Origin: Sphingomonadaceae bacterium
GTDB taxonomy: Bacteria > Pseudomonadota > Alphaproteobacteria > Sphingomonadales > Sphingomonadaceae
Assembly: GCA_030147805.1 (NCBI GenBank)
Contig: JASBUR010000012.1
Coordinates: 1-64,000, forward strand
Direction: 5' to 3'
Length of the DNA stretch: 64,000 nucleotides
This document shows, one piece after another, positions 24,899 through 35,345 of the stretch (positions are counted from its first letter, which is position 1; each line of letters opens with the position of its first letter). The notes below the pieces were generated by a model. The model was given only the letters and a program-made list of their open reading frames with translations, was not told where the DNA came from and made no database searches. Position numbers and translations under genes: made by a program.

Positions 24899-25293
24899 GG
24901 GGCCAGCCGAGCCGTCAGGCTGAAGGCGGCGGTCTCGCCGCGACGCGCGGCATTGCGCATCAGATAGACGGTGATGCGATAGTCGCCGGTCGCCGGGAGC
25001 GTGCCGTCGAAGCTGTCGCCCTCGATCGAGCCGGTGAACAGCGCGGTATCGGCGCTCGGCGCGGTCAGGTTGAAATAGCCCGACCGGTTCGAGATCTTCA
25101 GCCTGACCGTCAGCCTCTGCCCCGTCTTGCCGGCGAGGAGATACTCGGCGCTGTCATAGCCGCTGACCTTTCCCTGCACGGTCGCTGCCGTGCCGGGTGC
25201 CGCCGCAAGACGTGAGGGCGCGGGGGCGGCCGCGGCCAGCAGCAGCACCGCCGCGACGGCCGCCAGCCGGCGCCGGTTAGAAGCGCCGTTCAC
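24895..25293 (-). CDS. Secreted protein, possible g-type lysozyme inhibitor-like
   Basis: Encodes 132 residues. An Ala-rich signal peptide (RLAAVAAVLLLAAAAPAPSRLAAA) precedes a small beta-sandwich domain: GKVSGYDSAEYLLAGKTGQR, NRSGYFNLTAPSAD, ATGDYRITVYLMRNAARRGE. The GDYRI-VYLMR-ARR signature resembles periplasmic PliG-type lysozyme inhibitors and proteins sometimes mislabelled as DNA breaking-rejoining proteins. The assignment is by motif resemblance and is not certain. It is the last gene of an operon that begins with an L,D-transpeptidase, so a wall-protection role would fit. Its start overlaps the previous gene's end by 17 bases. Confidence 0.6.
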   Translation of the reverse strand: MNGASNRRRLAAVAAVLLLAAAAPAPSRLAAAPGTAATVQGKVSGYDSAEYLLAGKTGQRLTVRLKISNRSGYFNLTAPSADTALFTGSIEGDSFDGTLPATGDYRITVYLMRNAARRGETAAFSLTARLAP

Positions 25294-25753
25294 CGTCGTC
25301 GACCTTGTCGCAACGGCCGCTGAAATCCTGCCCCATCCCCTTGATCGTAATGAGCCCGGTCGTCCGGTCGATCCTGACCTTGGGCTTGTTGAGCCCGTTC
25401 AGCCGATATTGCGCGCGGATTTCGTTGTCGCCGACGATGACGTCGTCGAGCGGCCACCAATGCTGATGATCGCCGCCGGCGTTGATCGGCGGGATCAGCA
25501 CGTCGGGCAGGCGGATGCGGCCGTCGCTGCCCTGGATCTGGATGGTGACCGCGGTATCGAAGCCGCGCGTCGTCGTCTCGTAGCCGCTCTTGGTGCGGTA
25601 TTTATGGTCATATTTGTCCCACTCGAGCGACGTCGTCGGCGCGGTGGCCAGCTTGGTGCCACCGCCCATGCAGACCAGGTTGATCGCATCCTGCGCGACG
25701 GCAGGCGGGGCGAGCGCAACGCTCAGGGCGGCGAGCAGCACGGGGCGCTTCAT
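25277..25753 (-). CDS. Secreted hypothetical protein
   Basis: Encodes 158 residues with a clear signal peptide (MKRPVLLAALSVALAPPAVA). The mature protein starts QDAINLVCMGGGTKLA and has a second cysteine near the end (FSGRCDKVDDG), so a disulphide is possible. Beta-rich segments (TAVTIQIQGSDGRIRLPDVL and GLITIKGMGQDFSGRCD) suggest a small periplasmic beta domain. Sphingomonads carry many similar unnamed proteins; I cannot assign a function. It is flanked by tightly spaced genes on the same strand (two bases to the membrane protein, 17-base overlap with the next). Confidence 0.72.
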   Translation of the reverse strand: MKRPVLLAALSVALAPPAVAQDAINLVCMGGGTKLATAPTTSLEWDKYDHKYRTKSGYETTTRGFDTAVTIQIQGSDGRIRLPDVLIPPINAGGDHQHWWPLDDVIVGDNEIRAQYRLNGLNKPKVRIDRTTGLITIKGMGQDFSGRCDKVDDGERRF

Positions 25754-25755
25754 CG

Positions 25756-26445
25756 TCAGGCACTCCTCAACGTCGGTCCGACGACGATCGCCGCGACCAG
25801 GATCAGCAGCACGCAACTTACCAGCAACGCGAACAGCGCCTGCCCGAGCGCGCGACCGGCACCGATGCCGAGCGTGGCGGCGAACCAGCGCGTCTGCAGC
25901 ACGATATACCACAGCAGCCCGACCAGCGCGCAGCCTGCCGCCACCGGCTCCGCCCAGTCGCCGCGATAGCCGTGCAGCGTCGCCGCGAGGCTCATCAGCA
26001 GCGCGAACGGCGCGGTCGCATAGCATTGGCTGTAGAAGGGCATCCGCAGGCTGTCGCGGGTCAGCCTGCGCCGCTGCCGCATCAGCAGCCGCGTCGCAAA
26101 CACGATCGGGAACAGGGCGAACGTTACCAGCCGGAGGATCAGCAGGCTGGTGTCGTCGTCGACCAGCGCCGCGATCCCGCGACCGCTGCCGACGAGGCTG
26201 CTGTCGCCGACCAGCGCCAGCTCGACGACATGCGCGATCAGCAGAGAGATCAGCAGCAGCAGCGGCGGGCTGAGCGTATCGGTATATTGCTCGTCCTCAT
26301 CCTGCGTCAGCTCGTCGTCGGCATATTTCATCGTCGACAGCGGGCGGGTCACGATCCGCCACAGCGTGACCGGGTAGAAAACCAGCCAGCTCATGATCTC
26401 GTAGAGCAGCTCGTCGATCGAGTTGAGGAGCTGCGAGAAGTTCAC
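25756..26445 (-). CDS. Multi-pass membrane protein, hypothetical
   Basis: Encodes 229 residues starting with GTG, which overlaps the stop of the L,D-transpeptidase gene by four bases (GTGA). After an N-terminal region with one hydrophobic stretch (LVFYPVTLWRIV) and an acidic linker (YADDELTQDEDEQYTD), at least four more transmembrane helices follow (LLLLISLLIAHVVELAL, LRLVTFALFPIVFATRLL, APFALLMSLAATL, LFALLVSCVLLILVAAIVVG). I do not recognise the family, although the layout recalls Yip1-like permease domains. Coupling to wall enzymes suggests an envelope role. Confidence 0.72.
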   Translation of the reverse strand: MNFSQLLNSIDELLYEIMSWLVFYPVTLWRIVTRPLSTMKYADDELTQDEDEQYTDTLSPPLLLLISLLIAHVVELALVGDSSLVGSGRGIAALVDDDTSLLILRLVTFALFPIVFATRLLMRQRRRLTRDSLRMPFYSQCYATAPFALLMSLAATLHGYRGDWAEPVAAGCALVGLLWYIVLQTRWFAATLGIGAGRALGQALFALLVSCVLLILVAAIVVGPTLRSA

Positions 26446-27470
26446 TGCGCGCCGCTCGCGCCGCCGGCGCTGGCCAGCACGGTCAGCGGCGTGCCGGTGC
26501 CGCCGTCGCCGAGGCTCGCCTGCGTCAGCAGGATGGTGGCGCCGGGACGGAGCGCCCCGATCAGCGCATCATGAAAGGCCTGCGGCATGTGGATCCGATT
26601 GAGCGCGGCTTCGTCAGCGTCCTGGCCGGCGTCCTTGGCGTGGCCGGGCAGGCCGACGTAGATCCAGTGCGGGCGCCCATCGGCGCCGGTCGACAGCGTG
26701 ACGACATGCGTTGCCGGATCGTCGGCGGCGAGGCGGACGTTGCTGCGCCCGATCTCGACGCCGTTGCGCAGCACCACCATCGCCTGGTCGCGCTTGGAGG
26801 CGATCACCGTGACGGGGCCGAAGGGCGCCGCTTGCGGCGTCCAGCGGAAGCTCTCACCTGCCGCCAGCGGCAACCCGGTGGCGGCGCGCCCCGCCGCGTC
26901 GATCGGCTGGAGGAGGCTTGGCCCGCCGCTGCGGACATGGTCGGCGGCGGCGCCCGAGACCACGACGGTGGCCCCCAGGTCGGTGATTCCGAACAACAGC
27001 TTGGCGAAGCCCATCGGCAGGTGGATGCAGCCGTGGCTTTCGGGATAGCCCGGCAGGCCGCCGGCATGCAGCGCCACGCCGTCCCAGGTCAGCCGCTCGG
27101 TGAACGGCATCGGCGCATTGTTGTAGGTACGCGAATGGTGGTCGGCATCCTTCTGCAGGATGGTGAACACGCCGGTCGGCGTCTCGTGACCCGGCTTGCC
27201 CGACGATACGGTCGACACGGCGATGCGCACGCCGTTGCGATAGACGGCGGCTTCCTGCCGCGACAGGTCGACGTAGACGAGCAGCGGGCCGGCGGGTGCG
27301 ATGGCGGGCGCCCAGACCCATTCGCCCGGCTTGAGCTTGTCGGCCATGCGGGCGAGCTCGACGGGGGAGCTGGCGGCGGCGCCCTGGGCGGCGACATCGT
27401 CGGCGGCGAGGACAGCGAGCAGCGCGGCGATCGGTCGCGCCACCCGGCGCGCAAGGGTAGAGCGCGGCAT
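26442..27470 (-). CDS. L,D-transpeptidase (YkuD domain)
   Basis: Encodes 342 residues. An export signal (PIAALLAVLAADDVAAQG) is followed by the YkuD catalytic domain: VYVDLSRQEAAVYRNGVRIA, SSGKPGHETPTGVFTILQK, and the active-site signature SHGCIHLP with Cys148. L,D-transpeptidases form 3-3 peptidoglycan cross-links or attach proteins to the wall in the periplasm. The C-terminal half (ESFRWTPQAAPFGPVTVIAS...) holds a second domain with another VVLRNGVEIGRSNV strand resembling the first, possibly a degenerate duplicate lacking the Cys motif. It is the first gene of a four-gene operon ending with a possible lysozyme inhibitor. Confidence 0.93.
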   Translation of the reverse strand: MPRSTLARRVARPIAALLAVLAADDVAAQGAAASSPVELARMADKLKPGEWVWAPAIAPAGPLLVYVDLSRQEAAVYRNGVRIAVSTVSSGKPGHETPTGVFTILQKDADHHSRTYNNAPMPFTERLTWDGVALHAGGLPGYPESHGCIHLPMGFAKLLFGITDLGATVVVSGAAADHVRSGGPSLLQPIDAAGRAATGLPLAAGESFRWTPQAAPFGPVTVIASKRDQAMVVLRNGVEIGRSNVRLAADDPATHVVTLSTGADGRPHWIYVGLPGHAKDAGQDADEAALNRIHMPQAFHDALIGALRPGATILLTQASLGDGGTGTPLTVLASAGGASGAQ

Positions 27471-27543
27471 AGATCGCAATCCTACCCACGGCGGTGGCGC
27501 TTCCGCAATCCTGCGGGGATTGCCGTTACGGGAGCGGACTGGC

Positions 27544-27978
27544 ATGGGCGCCGACGTGACACGGGCAGCGACCAGGATCGACGGCGTGACGCGCGGCTTG
27601 GCGCTGGGCGGGCTCATGCTCATGCTCCTGCTGCGCGTGCTGGTCCCGTCGGGTTGGATGCCGGTCGCGACTCCCAACGGCGGCTTCGCCGTGACGCTCT
27701 GCATCGACGGCGGCGCGGTTTCCGCCTGGATCGATGCGGACGGCCGCCTGCACCAGGCGGCGAAGGCGGACGGTCCGTCGAAGGACATGCCCGGCAAGGA
27801 CGCGCCCTGCGCCTTCGCGGCAACGGGCCTGCCGCCGCTCCCCGCGCTGACGATCGACGTTGCCGCGCGGGTCGCGATGGTGGTCGCGGCACCGCTGCGT
27901 CGCGAAACCGTCGTCGCGATCGGCCGCGGCCTCGCCGCGCCGCCGCCCCCTGCTACCGGACCGCCCTCCCGCTTCTGA
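27544..27978 (+). CDS. DUF2946 family protein
   Basis: Encodes 144 residues. A single N-terminal hydrophobic helix (GLALGGLMLMLLLRVLVPSG) leads to the family hallmark RVLVPSGWMP, then Cys-containing segments TLCIDGG and APCAFAA. DUF2946 proteins are small membrane or periplasmic proteins commonly encoded next to copper acquisition genes. Here it precedes a TonB receptor, PCu(A)C and SCO genes on the same strand, supporting a copper-related role. The ATG at 27544, preceded by GGAG, is preferred over a start 81 codons earlier. Confidence 0.8.
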   Translation: MGADVTRAATRIDGVTRGLALGGLMLMLLLRVLVPSGWMPVATPNGGFAVTLCIDGGAVSAWIDADGRLHQAAKADGPSKDMPGKDAPCAFAATGLPPLPALTIDVAARVAMVVAAPLRRETVVAIGRGLAAPPPPATGPPSRF

Positions 27979-28064
27979 TCGCCGTCCGGCCGCGCTGTCG
28001 CGCGGCCGATTGATCGCGCCCGGGACCCCGCGTTCCGCGCGCGCCGGATCAGGGGTTCTTCTTC

Positions 28065-30083
28065 ATGTCTTCGACTTTTCGCGCCGGGGTCGGCGCGTCG
28101 CTCATCGTTCTCGCCCTCGTCCCCGCAGCCGTCGCCGCCGAAGCGGCGCCTGAAACCATCATCGTCACCGCGCGCCGCGCCGACGCCGCCGCGCGCCGCA
28201 CGGTCGAGGCGACGCCCGGCGGCGTCGACCTCGTCACCGCCGACGAGTTTCGCGACCGGCTTGCCGTGTCGCTGCGCGACGCGCTGGCGTTCACGCCCGG
28301 CGTCTACGCGCAGCCGCGTTTCGGGCAGGAGGTACGCCTCTCGATCCGCGGCTCGGGGCTCAGCCGCGGCTTTCACATGCGCGGGCTGACGCTGCTTCAG
28401 GACGGCATCCCGATCAACCTCGCCGACGACAATGGCGACTTCCAGGAACTCGACCCGCAGGTCTTCGGGCGGATCGAGGTCTATCGCGGCGCCAACGCGC
28501 TGCGGCACGGCGGCTCGACGCTCGGCGGCGCGATCAATGCGGTCACGCCGACCGGCCGCACCGCCCCCGGGGTCGAGCTCCGGCTCGACGGCGGCAGCTT
28601 CGACACGGTGCGCGGCAAGGCGGCGCTCGCCGATGCCGACGCGCGCGGCGACGCCTACCTCGCGCTGACCGGCGACCGCTCGGACGGCGACCGCCAGCAC
28701 GCCAGCCGCGCGGCGCTGCGCTTCAACGGCAATGTCGGCGTGCGGCTGACCGAGACCGTCGAGACGCGCGTCTACGCCAGCCTCAACCACATCCGCCAGG
28801 ACCTGCCCGGCGCGCTCAACCGCGCCCAGGCGCTGACCAGCCCCCGGCTGTCGCTGCCCGCGAACATCGCCAACGACCAGGCGCGCGACATCGAGTCGAT
28901 CCGGGTCCAGAACCGGACGACGATCGATCTCGGGTCTGGCAGGCTGGCGACCGGGCTGTTCCTCAGCGCCAAGCAGCTGTTCCACCCGATCTTCCAGGTC
29001 ATCGACCAGAAATCGATCGACCGCGGCGCGTTCGCACGGCTCGACCTCGACCGGCCGGGCGGGCTGCCGGCCGAGCTGACGCTCGGCGCGACGGCGCGCT
29101 TCGGCGACGTCGATGCCAAGAATTTCGTCAACGTCGCCGGGCGGCGCGGTGCGCGCCTGTCCGACGCCGACCAGTCGGCGCACACGCTCAACGCCTATGG
29201 CGAGCTGCGCCTGAAGCCGATCGACGGGCTGACGGTGGTCGCCGGCGGCGTGCTCACCGAGGGCAAGCGCGCGATCGCGAATTCCGCCGCGCCGGCCCGC
29301 GGCGGCGCGGCGGACTTCACCGCCGTCTCGCCCAAGCTCGGCCTGCTCTACGCGCCCGCCGAGACGATCCAGTTGTTCGCCAATTTCAGCCGGTCGGTCG
29401 AACTGCCGGGATTCAGCGAGCTGTCGCAGACGCCCTTCTCGGTCGGCGGCACGGTGCCGCCGGGGTTCGTCGATCTCGATCCGCAGCGCGCGTGGACGGT
29501 GGAGGCGGGCGCGCGCGGGACGGCGGGCCTCGCCGCCTTCGAACTGTCGGTCTACCGTGCGACGATCAGGGGAGAGCTGCTGCAGTTCGATCAGGGCGTC
29601 GGCGTGCCGGCGGCGACCTTCAACGCCGACCGCACGCTGCATCAAGGGATCGAGGCGGGTCTCGAGCTGGCGCTCGCCGGCTGGGCGCGGCTGCGGCAGG
29701 TCTATACCTACAGCGACTTCCGCTTCCGCGACGACGCGCGCTACGGCGACAACCGCCTGCCGGTGGTGCCGCGCCATGCCTATCGCGGCGAACTGCGGAT
29801 CGGCGGCGACGCGCTGCACCTGACGCCGAGCATCGAGTGGGTGCCGCAGGGTGCCTTCGCCGACTATCGAAATACCACGCGGCCGCCCGGCTATGCGCTG
29901 CTCGGCCTGACCGCCGCCGCCGAGCTCATGCCCGGCGTCTCGCTGTTCGCCGACGCCCGCAATCTGACGGGCAAGAAGGCGATCGGCGACATCTCCGCCG
30001 TTACCGCCGCCACCGCGGCGTCGGCCATCTACCACCCCGTCGAGCGTCGCGCCTTCTACGCCGGCGTCCGCGCCAGCTTCTGA
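28065..30083 (+). CDS. TonB-dependent receptor, probably copper-related
   Basis: Encodes 672 residues. Signal peptide MSSTFRAGVGASLIVLALVPAAVAAEA; TonB-box-like ETIIVTARRAD; plug with IRGSGLSRGFHMRGLTLLQD and RIEVYRGANALRHGGSTLGG; then a 22-strand-type barrel ending FYAGVRASF with the terminal Phe. It is shorter than the two other receptors here and resembles FecA/FhuA-sized receptors. The position between DUF2946 and PCu(A)C/SCO genes makes import of copper, or a copper chelate, the best guess. Ligand not shown directly. Confidence 0.9.
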   Translation: MSSTFRAGVGASLIVLALVPAAVAAEAAPETIIVTARRADAAARRTVEATPGGVDLVTADEFRDRLAVSLRDALAFTPGVYAQPRFGQEVRLSIRGSGLSRGFHMRGLTLLQDGIPINLADDNGDFQELDPQVFGRIEVYRGANALRHGGSTLGGAINAVTPTGRTAPGVELRLDGGSFDTVRGKAALADADARGDAYLALTGDRSDGDRQHASRAALRFNGNVGVRLTETVETRVYASLNHIRQDLPGALNRAQALTSPRLSLPANIANDQARDIESIRVQNRTTIDLGSGRLATGLFLSAKQLFHPIFQVIDQKSIDRGAFARLDLDRPGGLPAELTLGATARFGDVDAKNFVNVAGRRGARLSDADQSAHTLNAYGELRLKPIDGLTVVAGGVLTEGKRAIANSAAPARGGAADFTAVSPKLGLLYAPAETIQLFANFSRSVELPGFSELSQTPFSVGGTVPPGFVDLDPQRAWTVEAGARGTAGLAAFELSVYRATIRGELLQFDQGVGVPAATFNADRTLHQGIEAGLELALAGWARLRQVYTYSDFRFRDDARYGDNRLPVVPRHAYRGELRIGGDALHLTPSIEWVPQGAFADYRNTTRPPGYALLGLTAAAELMPGVSLFADARNLTGKKAIGDISAVTAATAASAIYHPVERRAFYAGVRASF

Positions 30084-30094
30084 GGAGAACTGCC

Positions 30095-30550
30095 ATGAAA
30101 ACCCGCTTCATTCTTGCCGCCGCCGCGTTCGTCGCGGCGGCTCCCGCGCTCGCGCAGGTCAGCGTCGACGGCGCCTGGCTGCGCGAGACGGCGCCCGGCG
30201 CGCGCACCGGCGCGGGCTATGGCCTTGTCGTCAACGCGGGCAGCGCCGAAGACCGGCTGCTCGGCGGCAGCACGCCGGTCGCCGCCCGCCTCGAGGTGCA
30301 CAGCATGACGATGGACGGCGGCATCATGCGCATGCGCCCGGTGACGGGCGGGCTTGCGATCCCCGCCGGCGGCCGCGTCGCGCTCAAGCCCGGCGGCTAT
30401 CATCTCATGCTGATCGGCCTGAAACAGCCGCTGCGGCGCGGCACGATGGTACCGGTGACGCTCGACTTCGCCAGGGCGGGACTGCTCAAGCTGTCGCTGC
30501 GCGTCGAAAGCATCGACCATGGACGGGAGAGCCCCCATGCCGGCCATTGA
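30095..30550 (+). CDS. PCu(A)C family periplasmic copper chaperone
   Basis: Encodes 151 residues with a signal peptide (MKTRFILAAAAFVAAAPALAQ). The copper site pattern H-x-M...M...H-x-M is visible: VHSMTMDGGIMRMRPV and then GGYHLMLIGL. PCu(A)C proteins receive Cu(I) in the periplasm and pass it to the Cu(A) or Cu(B) centre of cytochrome c oxidase, often with SCO. GAGGAG lies six bases upstream of the ATG, 11 bases after the receptor stop. Its 3' end overlaps the SCO gene by 14 bases, so the two are probably translated together. Confidence 0.93.
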   Translation: MKTRFILAAAAFVAAAPALAQVSVDGAWLRETAPGARTGAGYGLVVNAGSAEDRLLGGSTPVAARLEVHSMTMDGGIMRMRPVTGGLAIPAGGRVALKPGGYHLMLIGLKQPLRRGTMVPVTLDFARAGLLKLSLRVESIDHGRESPHAGH

Positions 30551-31166
30551 TCGCGGCCTGCGCCGGCTGCGGCTCTGGCTATGGGCCGTCGTCGCGCTGG
30601 TGGCGTCAGCGCTCGCCGCCGCCACGCTCGGCCTCTGGCCGCGGGGCGTGGATGGCGGCGACGACCCCGCGGCGGACTATGCCTCAACCTTCGGCGGACC
30701 GTTCAGCCTCGTCGATCCGCAGGGGCGGCGCGTCACCGACGCAACGCTGAAGGGCAAGCCCTTCGCGCTGTTCTTCGGCTTCACCCATTGCCCCGACGTC
30801 TGCCCGACGACGCTGCAGTCGATGGCGCGGCTGCGCCGGAAGCTGGGCGCTGATGGCGATCGCTTCAACATCGTCTTCGTGTCGGTCGATCCCGAGCGCG
30901 ATACCCCTGCGGAGATCGGCACCTATCTGTCGATGTTCGACACGCCGATCATCGGCCTCACCGGCACGCCGGCCGAGCTCGCCCGGATCGTCGAGGCCTA
31001 CCACGTCTACTATCAGAGGGTGCCGATCGAGGGCGGCGACTATGTCGTCGACCATACCGCGACGGTGTTCCTGATGGACGCTCAAGGGCGGTTCTTCAGC
31101 ACGCTCGCCTATGAGGAGGGCGAGACGGCACGGCTCGCCAAGCTCCGCCGGCTGGTGCAGCGATGA
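30537..31166 (+). CDS. SCO family copper-binding protein
   Basis: Encodes 209 residues. One N-terminal membrane helix (LWLWAVVALVASALAAATLG) anchors a thioredoxin-like domain. The copper ligands are conserved: CPDVC at Cys85 and Cys89, and His173 in VVDHTATVFLMD. FFGFTHCPDVCPTTL is the SCO signature. SCO1-like proteins help assemble the Cu(A) site of cytochrome oxidase. The start at 30537, preceded by GGGAGAG, is chosen over an ATG six codons upstream. It completes the DUF2946 - receptor - PCu(A)C - SCO cluster. Confidence 0.93.
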   Translation: MPAIDRGLRRLRLWLWAVVALVASALAAATLGLWPRGVDGGDDPAADYASTFGGPFSLVDPQGRRVTDATLKGKPFALFFGFTHCPDVCPTTLQSMARLRRKLGADGDRFNIVFVSVDPERDTPAEIGTYLSMFDTPIIGLTGTPAELARIVEAYHVYYQRVPIEGGDYVVDHTATVFLMDAQGRFFSTLAYEEGETARLAKLRRLVQR

Positions 31167-31182
31167 GCGGCGCGGCGATCCG

Positions 31183-31710
31183 TTAGCGCAGCTGCACCAG
31201 CAGTCGCACACCGATCGAATCGATGCCGCGGTTCTGCTCGCTGAACAGCGTCGCGTGGCTGAGGTGGACCCAGGAGGCCTCGACCGCGAAGCGCTCGTTC
31301 AGCTGCCAGCCGACCGCGGCTTCGGGCTCGAAGGTGACCGGCGAGCCGAGGTCGACGCGGCGGCCGTTGCTGACCGCGCGCGACGGGCCGTTGTTGATCG
31401 CCAGGCCGATGCCGGGGCGGAAATAGAGCGTGCTGCCGAACCGCCAGTTGAGCCCGACCGCCGCATAGTCGGTGCCGCCGTCGAGCGCCGCCGACAGCAG
31501 CAGGTGCGGCGCCGGGCGACCGATCGCGGCGAGGGCCTCGATCGGGTCGCCGATCCAGCCGGCCTTGATGTCGGCGCCGCTCTCGAATTTTTCGTCGGCG
31601 AAGGTCGCGTCATGGTCGTAGAGGCCGGCCCACAGCTGGCGGGCATGCGCCGGTGCCGCGGCGGCGAGAAGGAGCAGCAGCGTGCCGCCGAGGCAGAGAC
31701 GAATCATCAT
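31183..31710 (-). CDS. Acyloxyacyl hydrolase / PagL-like outer-membrane protein
   Basis: Encodes 175 residues with signal peptide MMIRLCLGGTLLLLLAAAAPAHA. The remaining sequence is an eight-stranded-barrel-sized beta protein, with the PagL-like catalytic segment near the C-terminus: SWVHLSHATLF (the His-x-Ser pair) and QNRGIDSIGVRL. Where lipid A 3-O-deacylases have a catalytic Glu, I read Asp in NRGID, which may matter for activity. Known members remove 3-O acyl chains of lipid A. Sphingomonads are known for glycosphingolipids in place of lipopolysaccharide, so the natural substrate here is open. Convergent to the SCO gene. Confidence 0.78.
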   Translation of the reverse strand: MMIRLCLGGTLLLLLAAAAPAHARQLWAGLYDHDATFADEKFESGADIKAGWIGDPIEALAAIGRPAPHLLLSAALDGGTDYAAVGLNWRFGSTLYFRPGIGLAINNGPSRAVSNGRRVDLGSPVTFEPEAAVGWQLNERFAVEASWVHLSHATLFSEQNRGIDSIGVRLLVQLR

Positions 31711-31736
31711 CGTCCCGCCAAACTAGCATGGACCTG

Positions 31737-31768
31737 AAAAAGGCCCGCGCCGGTGGACGGCGCGGGCC
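31737..31768 (-). terminator. Intrinsic terminator after TonB receptor gene
   Basis: On the minus strand GGCCCGCGCC and GGCGCGGGCC form a ten-base perfect stem around a seven-base loop, followed directly by TTTTT. It lies 24 bases beyond the receptor stop codon, a textbook rho-independent terminator for that gene. Confidence 0.85.
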
Positions 31769-31791
31769 AGAGACCGCTTCTGCGGGGAGGC

Positions 31792-34500
<2,709 letters not shown>

Positions 34501-34578
34501 ATGATCCTCCCCAATGAAACGAGCCGGGATCATGAGCGCCCCGGCATTTCGCCAAGCGGTACGCAACGGATTACACTA

Positions 34579-34598
34579 CAAGCAGTCTTGACTGTTTG
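34579..34598. promoter_or_regulatory. Candidate TetR operator CAAGCAGTCTTGACTGTTTG
   Basis: Arms CAAGCAGTC and GACTGTTTG pair at eight of nine positions around TT. It lies in the divergent region between the TonB receptor (start 34500) and the TetR gene (start 34682), about 80 bases from each. The size and symmetry fit a TetR-dimer site controlling both genes. Confidence 0.55.
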
Positions 34599-34681
34599 TT
34601 TGCGCAGGGGAAGCCTGCTTTATTACTAGCCCGTAGTCGGCAGGCGGCTCTTGAAGCAGGGCGCCGCGCAAGGGATGGCAT

Positions 34682-35338
34682 GTGAAGACCAACAAACTGG
34701 CCAGCGTCGCTGAAGAGGCCGAGGCGCCGCCCGTCGGGGCGAATGCACGGCGCAGCGCCGCGACGCGTGCCCGGCTGGTGGCGGCCGCCATCGAGATCCT
34801 GCAGCGCGACGGCTATGCGGCGACCACGACGGTCCGCGTGGCGCAGGAGGCTGGGGTCAGCCGCGGTGCGATGCTCCACCAGTTTCCGACGCGCGCCGAT
34901 CTGATCATCGCCGTTGCCGACCACATCGTCCGTACGCAGGATCGCGCGCGCCGTCGCGAGCTGCGCGGCGTCGCCCGCGGCGAGGCGCGCTTCACCGCGA
35001 TCACCGGCGTGGTGTGGAACACGATGCAGCAGCCCGAGTCGATGGCACTGCTGGAGATCATGCTGGGGTCGCGCAGCGACCCGGAACTCAGCGCCCGTTT
35101 TCCCGCGGTGATGCGCGATCTCGAGCGGCAGCTGGCGGCGGGACCGGTCGAGGTCGGCGACGACATCGGGATCGGCGACCATGAGCTGATCGAAGCGATG
35201 ACACGGCTGCACCTCGCGGCGATGCGCGGCCTGATGATCGACCGGCTGTTCACCAACGACGATGCCAAGACGCAGAAGGCGTTCGAGCTGCTGGTCTGGT
35301 ACAAATCGCTGATCGTCGACCGCATGCTCGGCCGCTGA
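34682..35338 (+). CDS. TetR/AcrR family transcriptional regulator
   Basis: Encodes 218 residues from a GTG start (AAGGGA precedes). The N-terminal DNA-binding domain is clear: NARRSAATRARLVAAAIEIL, QRDGYAATTTVRVAQEAGVS, RGAMLHQFPTRADLIIAVAD, the TetR helix-turn-helix with the F-P-T-R-A-D-L hallmark. The C-terminal ligand-binding helices (VVWNTMQQPESMALLEIMLG) are specific to a subgroup with no known ligand. It is divergent from a TonB receptor, its likely target. The start is supported by its position before the conserved DNA-binding domain; upstream codons lack a ribosome site. Confidence 0.9.
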   Translation: MKTNKLASVAEEAEAPPVGANARRSAATRARLVAAAIEILQRDGYAATTTVRVAQEAGVSRGAMLHQFPTRADLIIAVADHIVRTQDRARRRELRGVARGEARFTAITGVVWNTMQQPESMALLEIMLGSRSDPELSARFPAVMRDLERQLAAGPVEVGDDIGIGDHELIEAMTRLHLAAMRGLMIDRLFTNDDAKTQKAFELLVWYKSLIVDRMLGR

Positions 35339-35345
35339 CGCTGCG

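Noticed and set aside
26442-30035. 1197-codon minus-strand frame over the DUF2946/TonB receptor region
   Set aside because: Only the 3' part is a protein (L,D-transpeptidase, start 27470); the rest is antisense to the receptor, with high-GC lack of stops.
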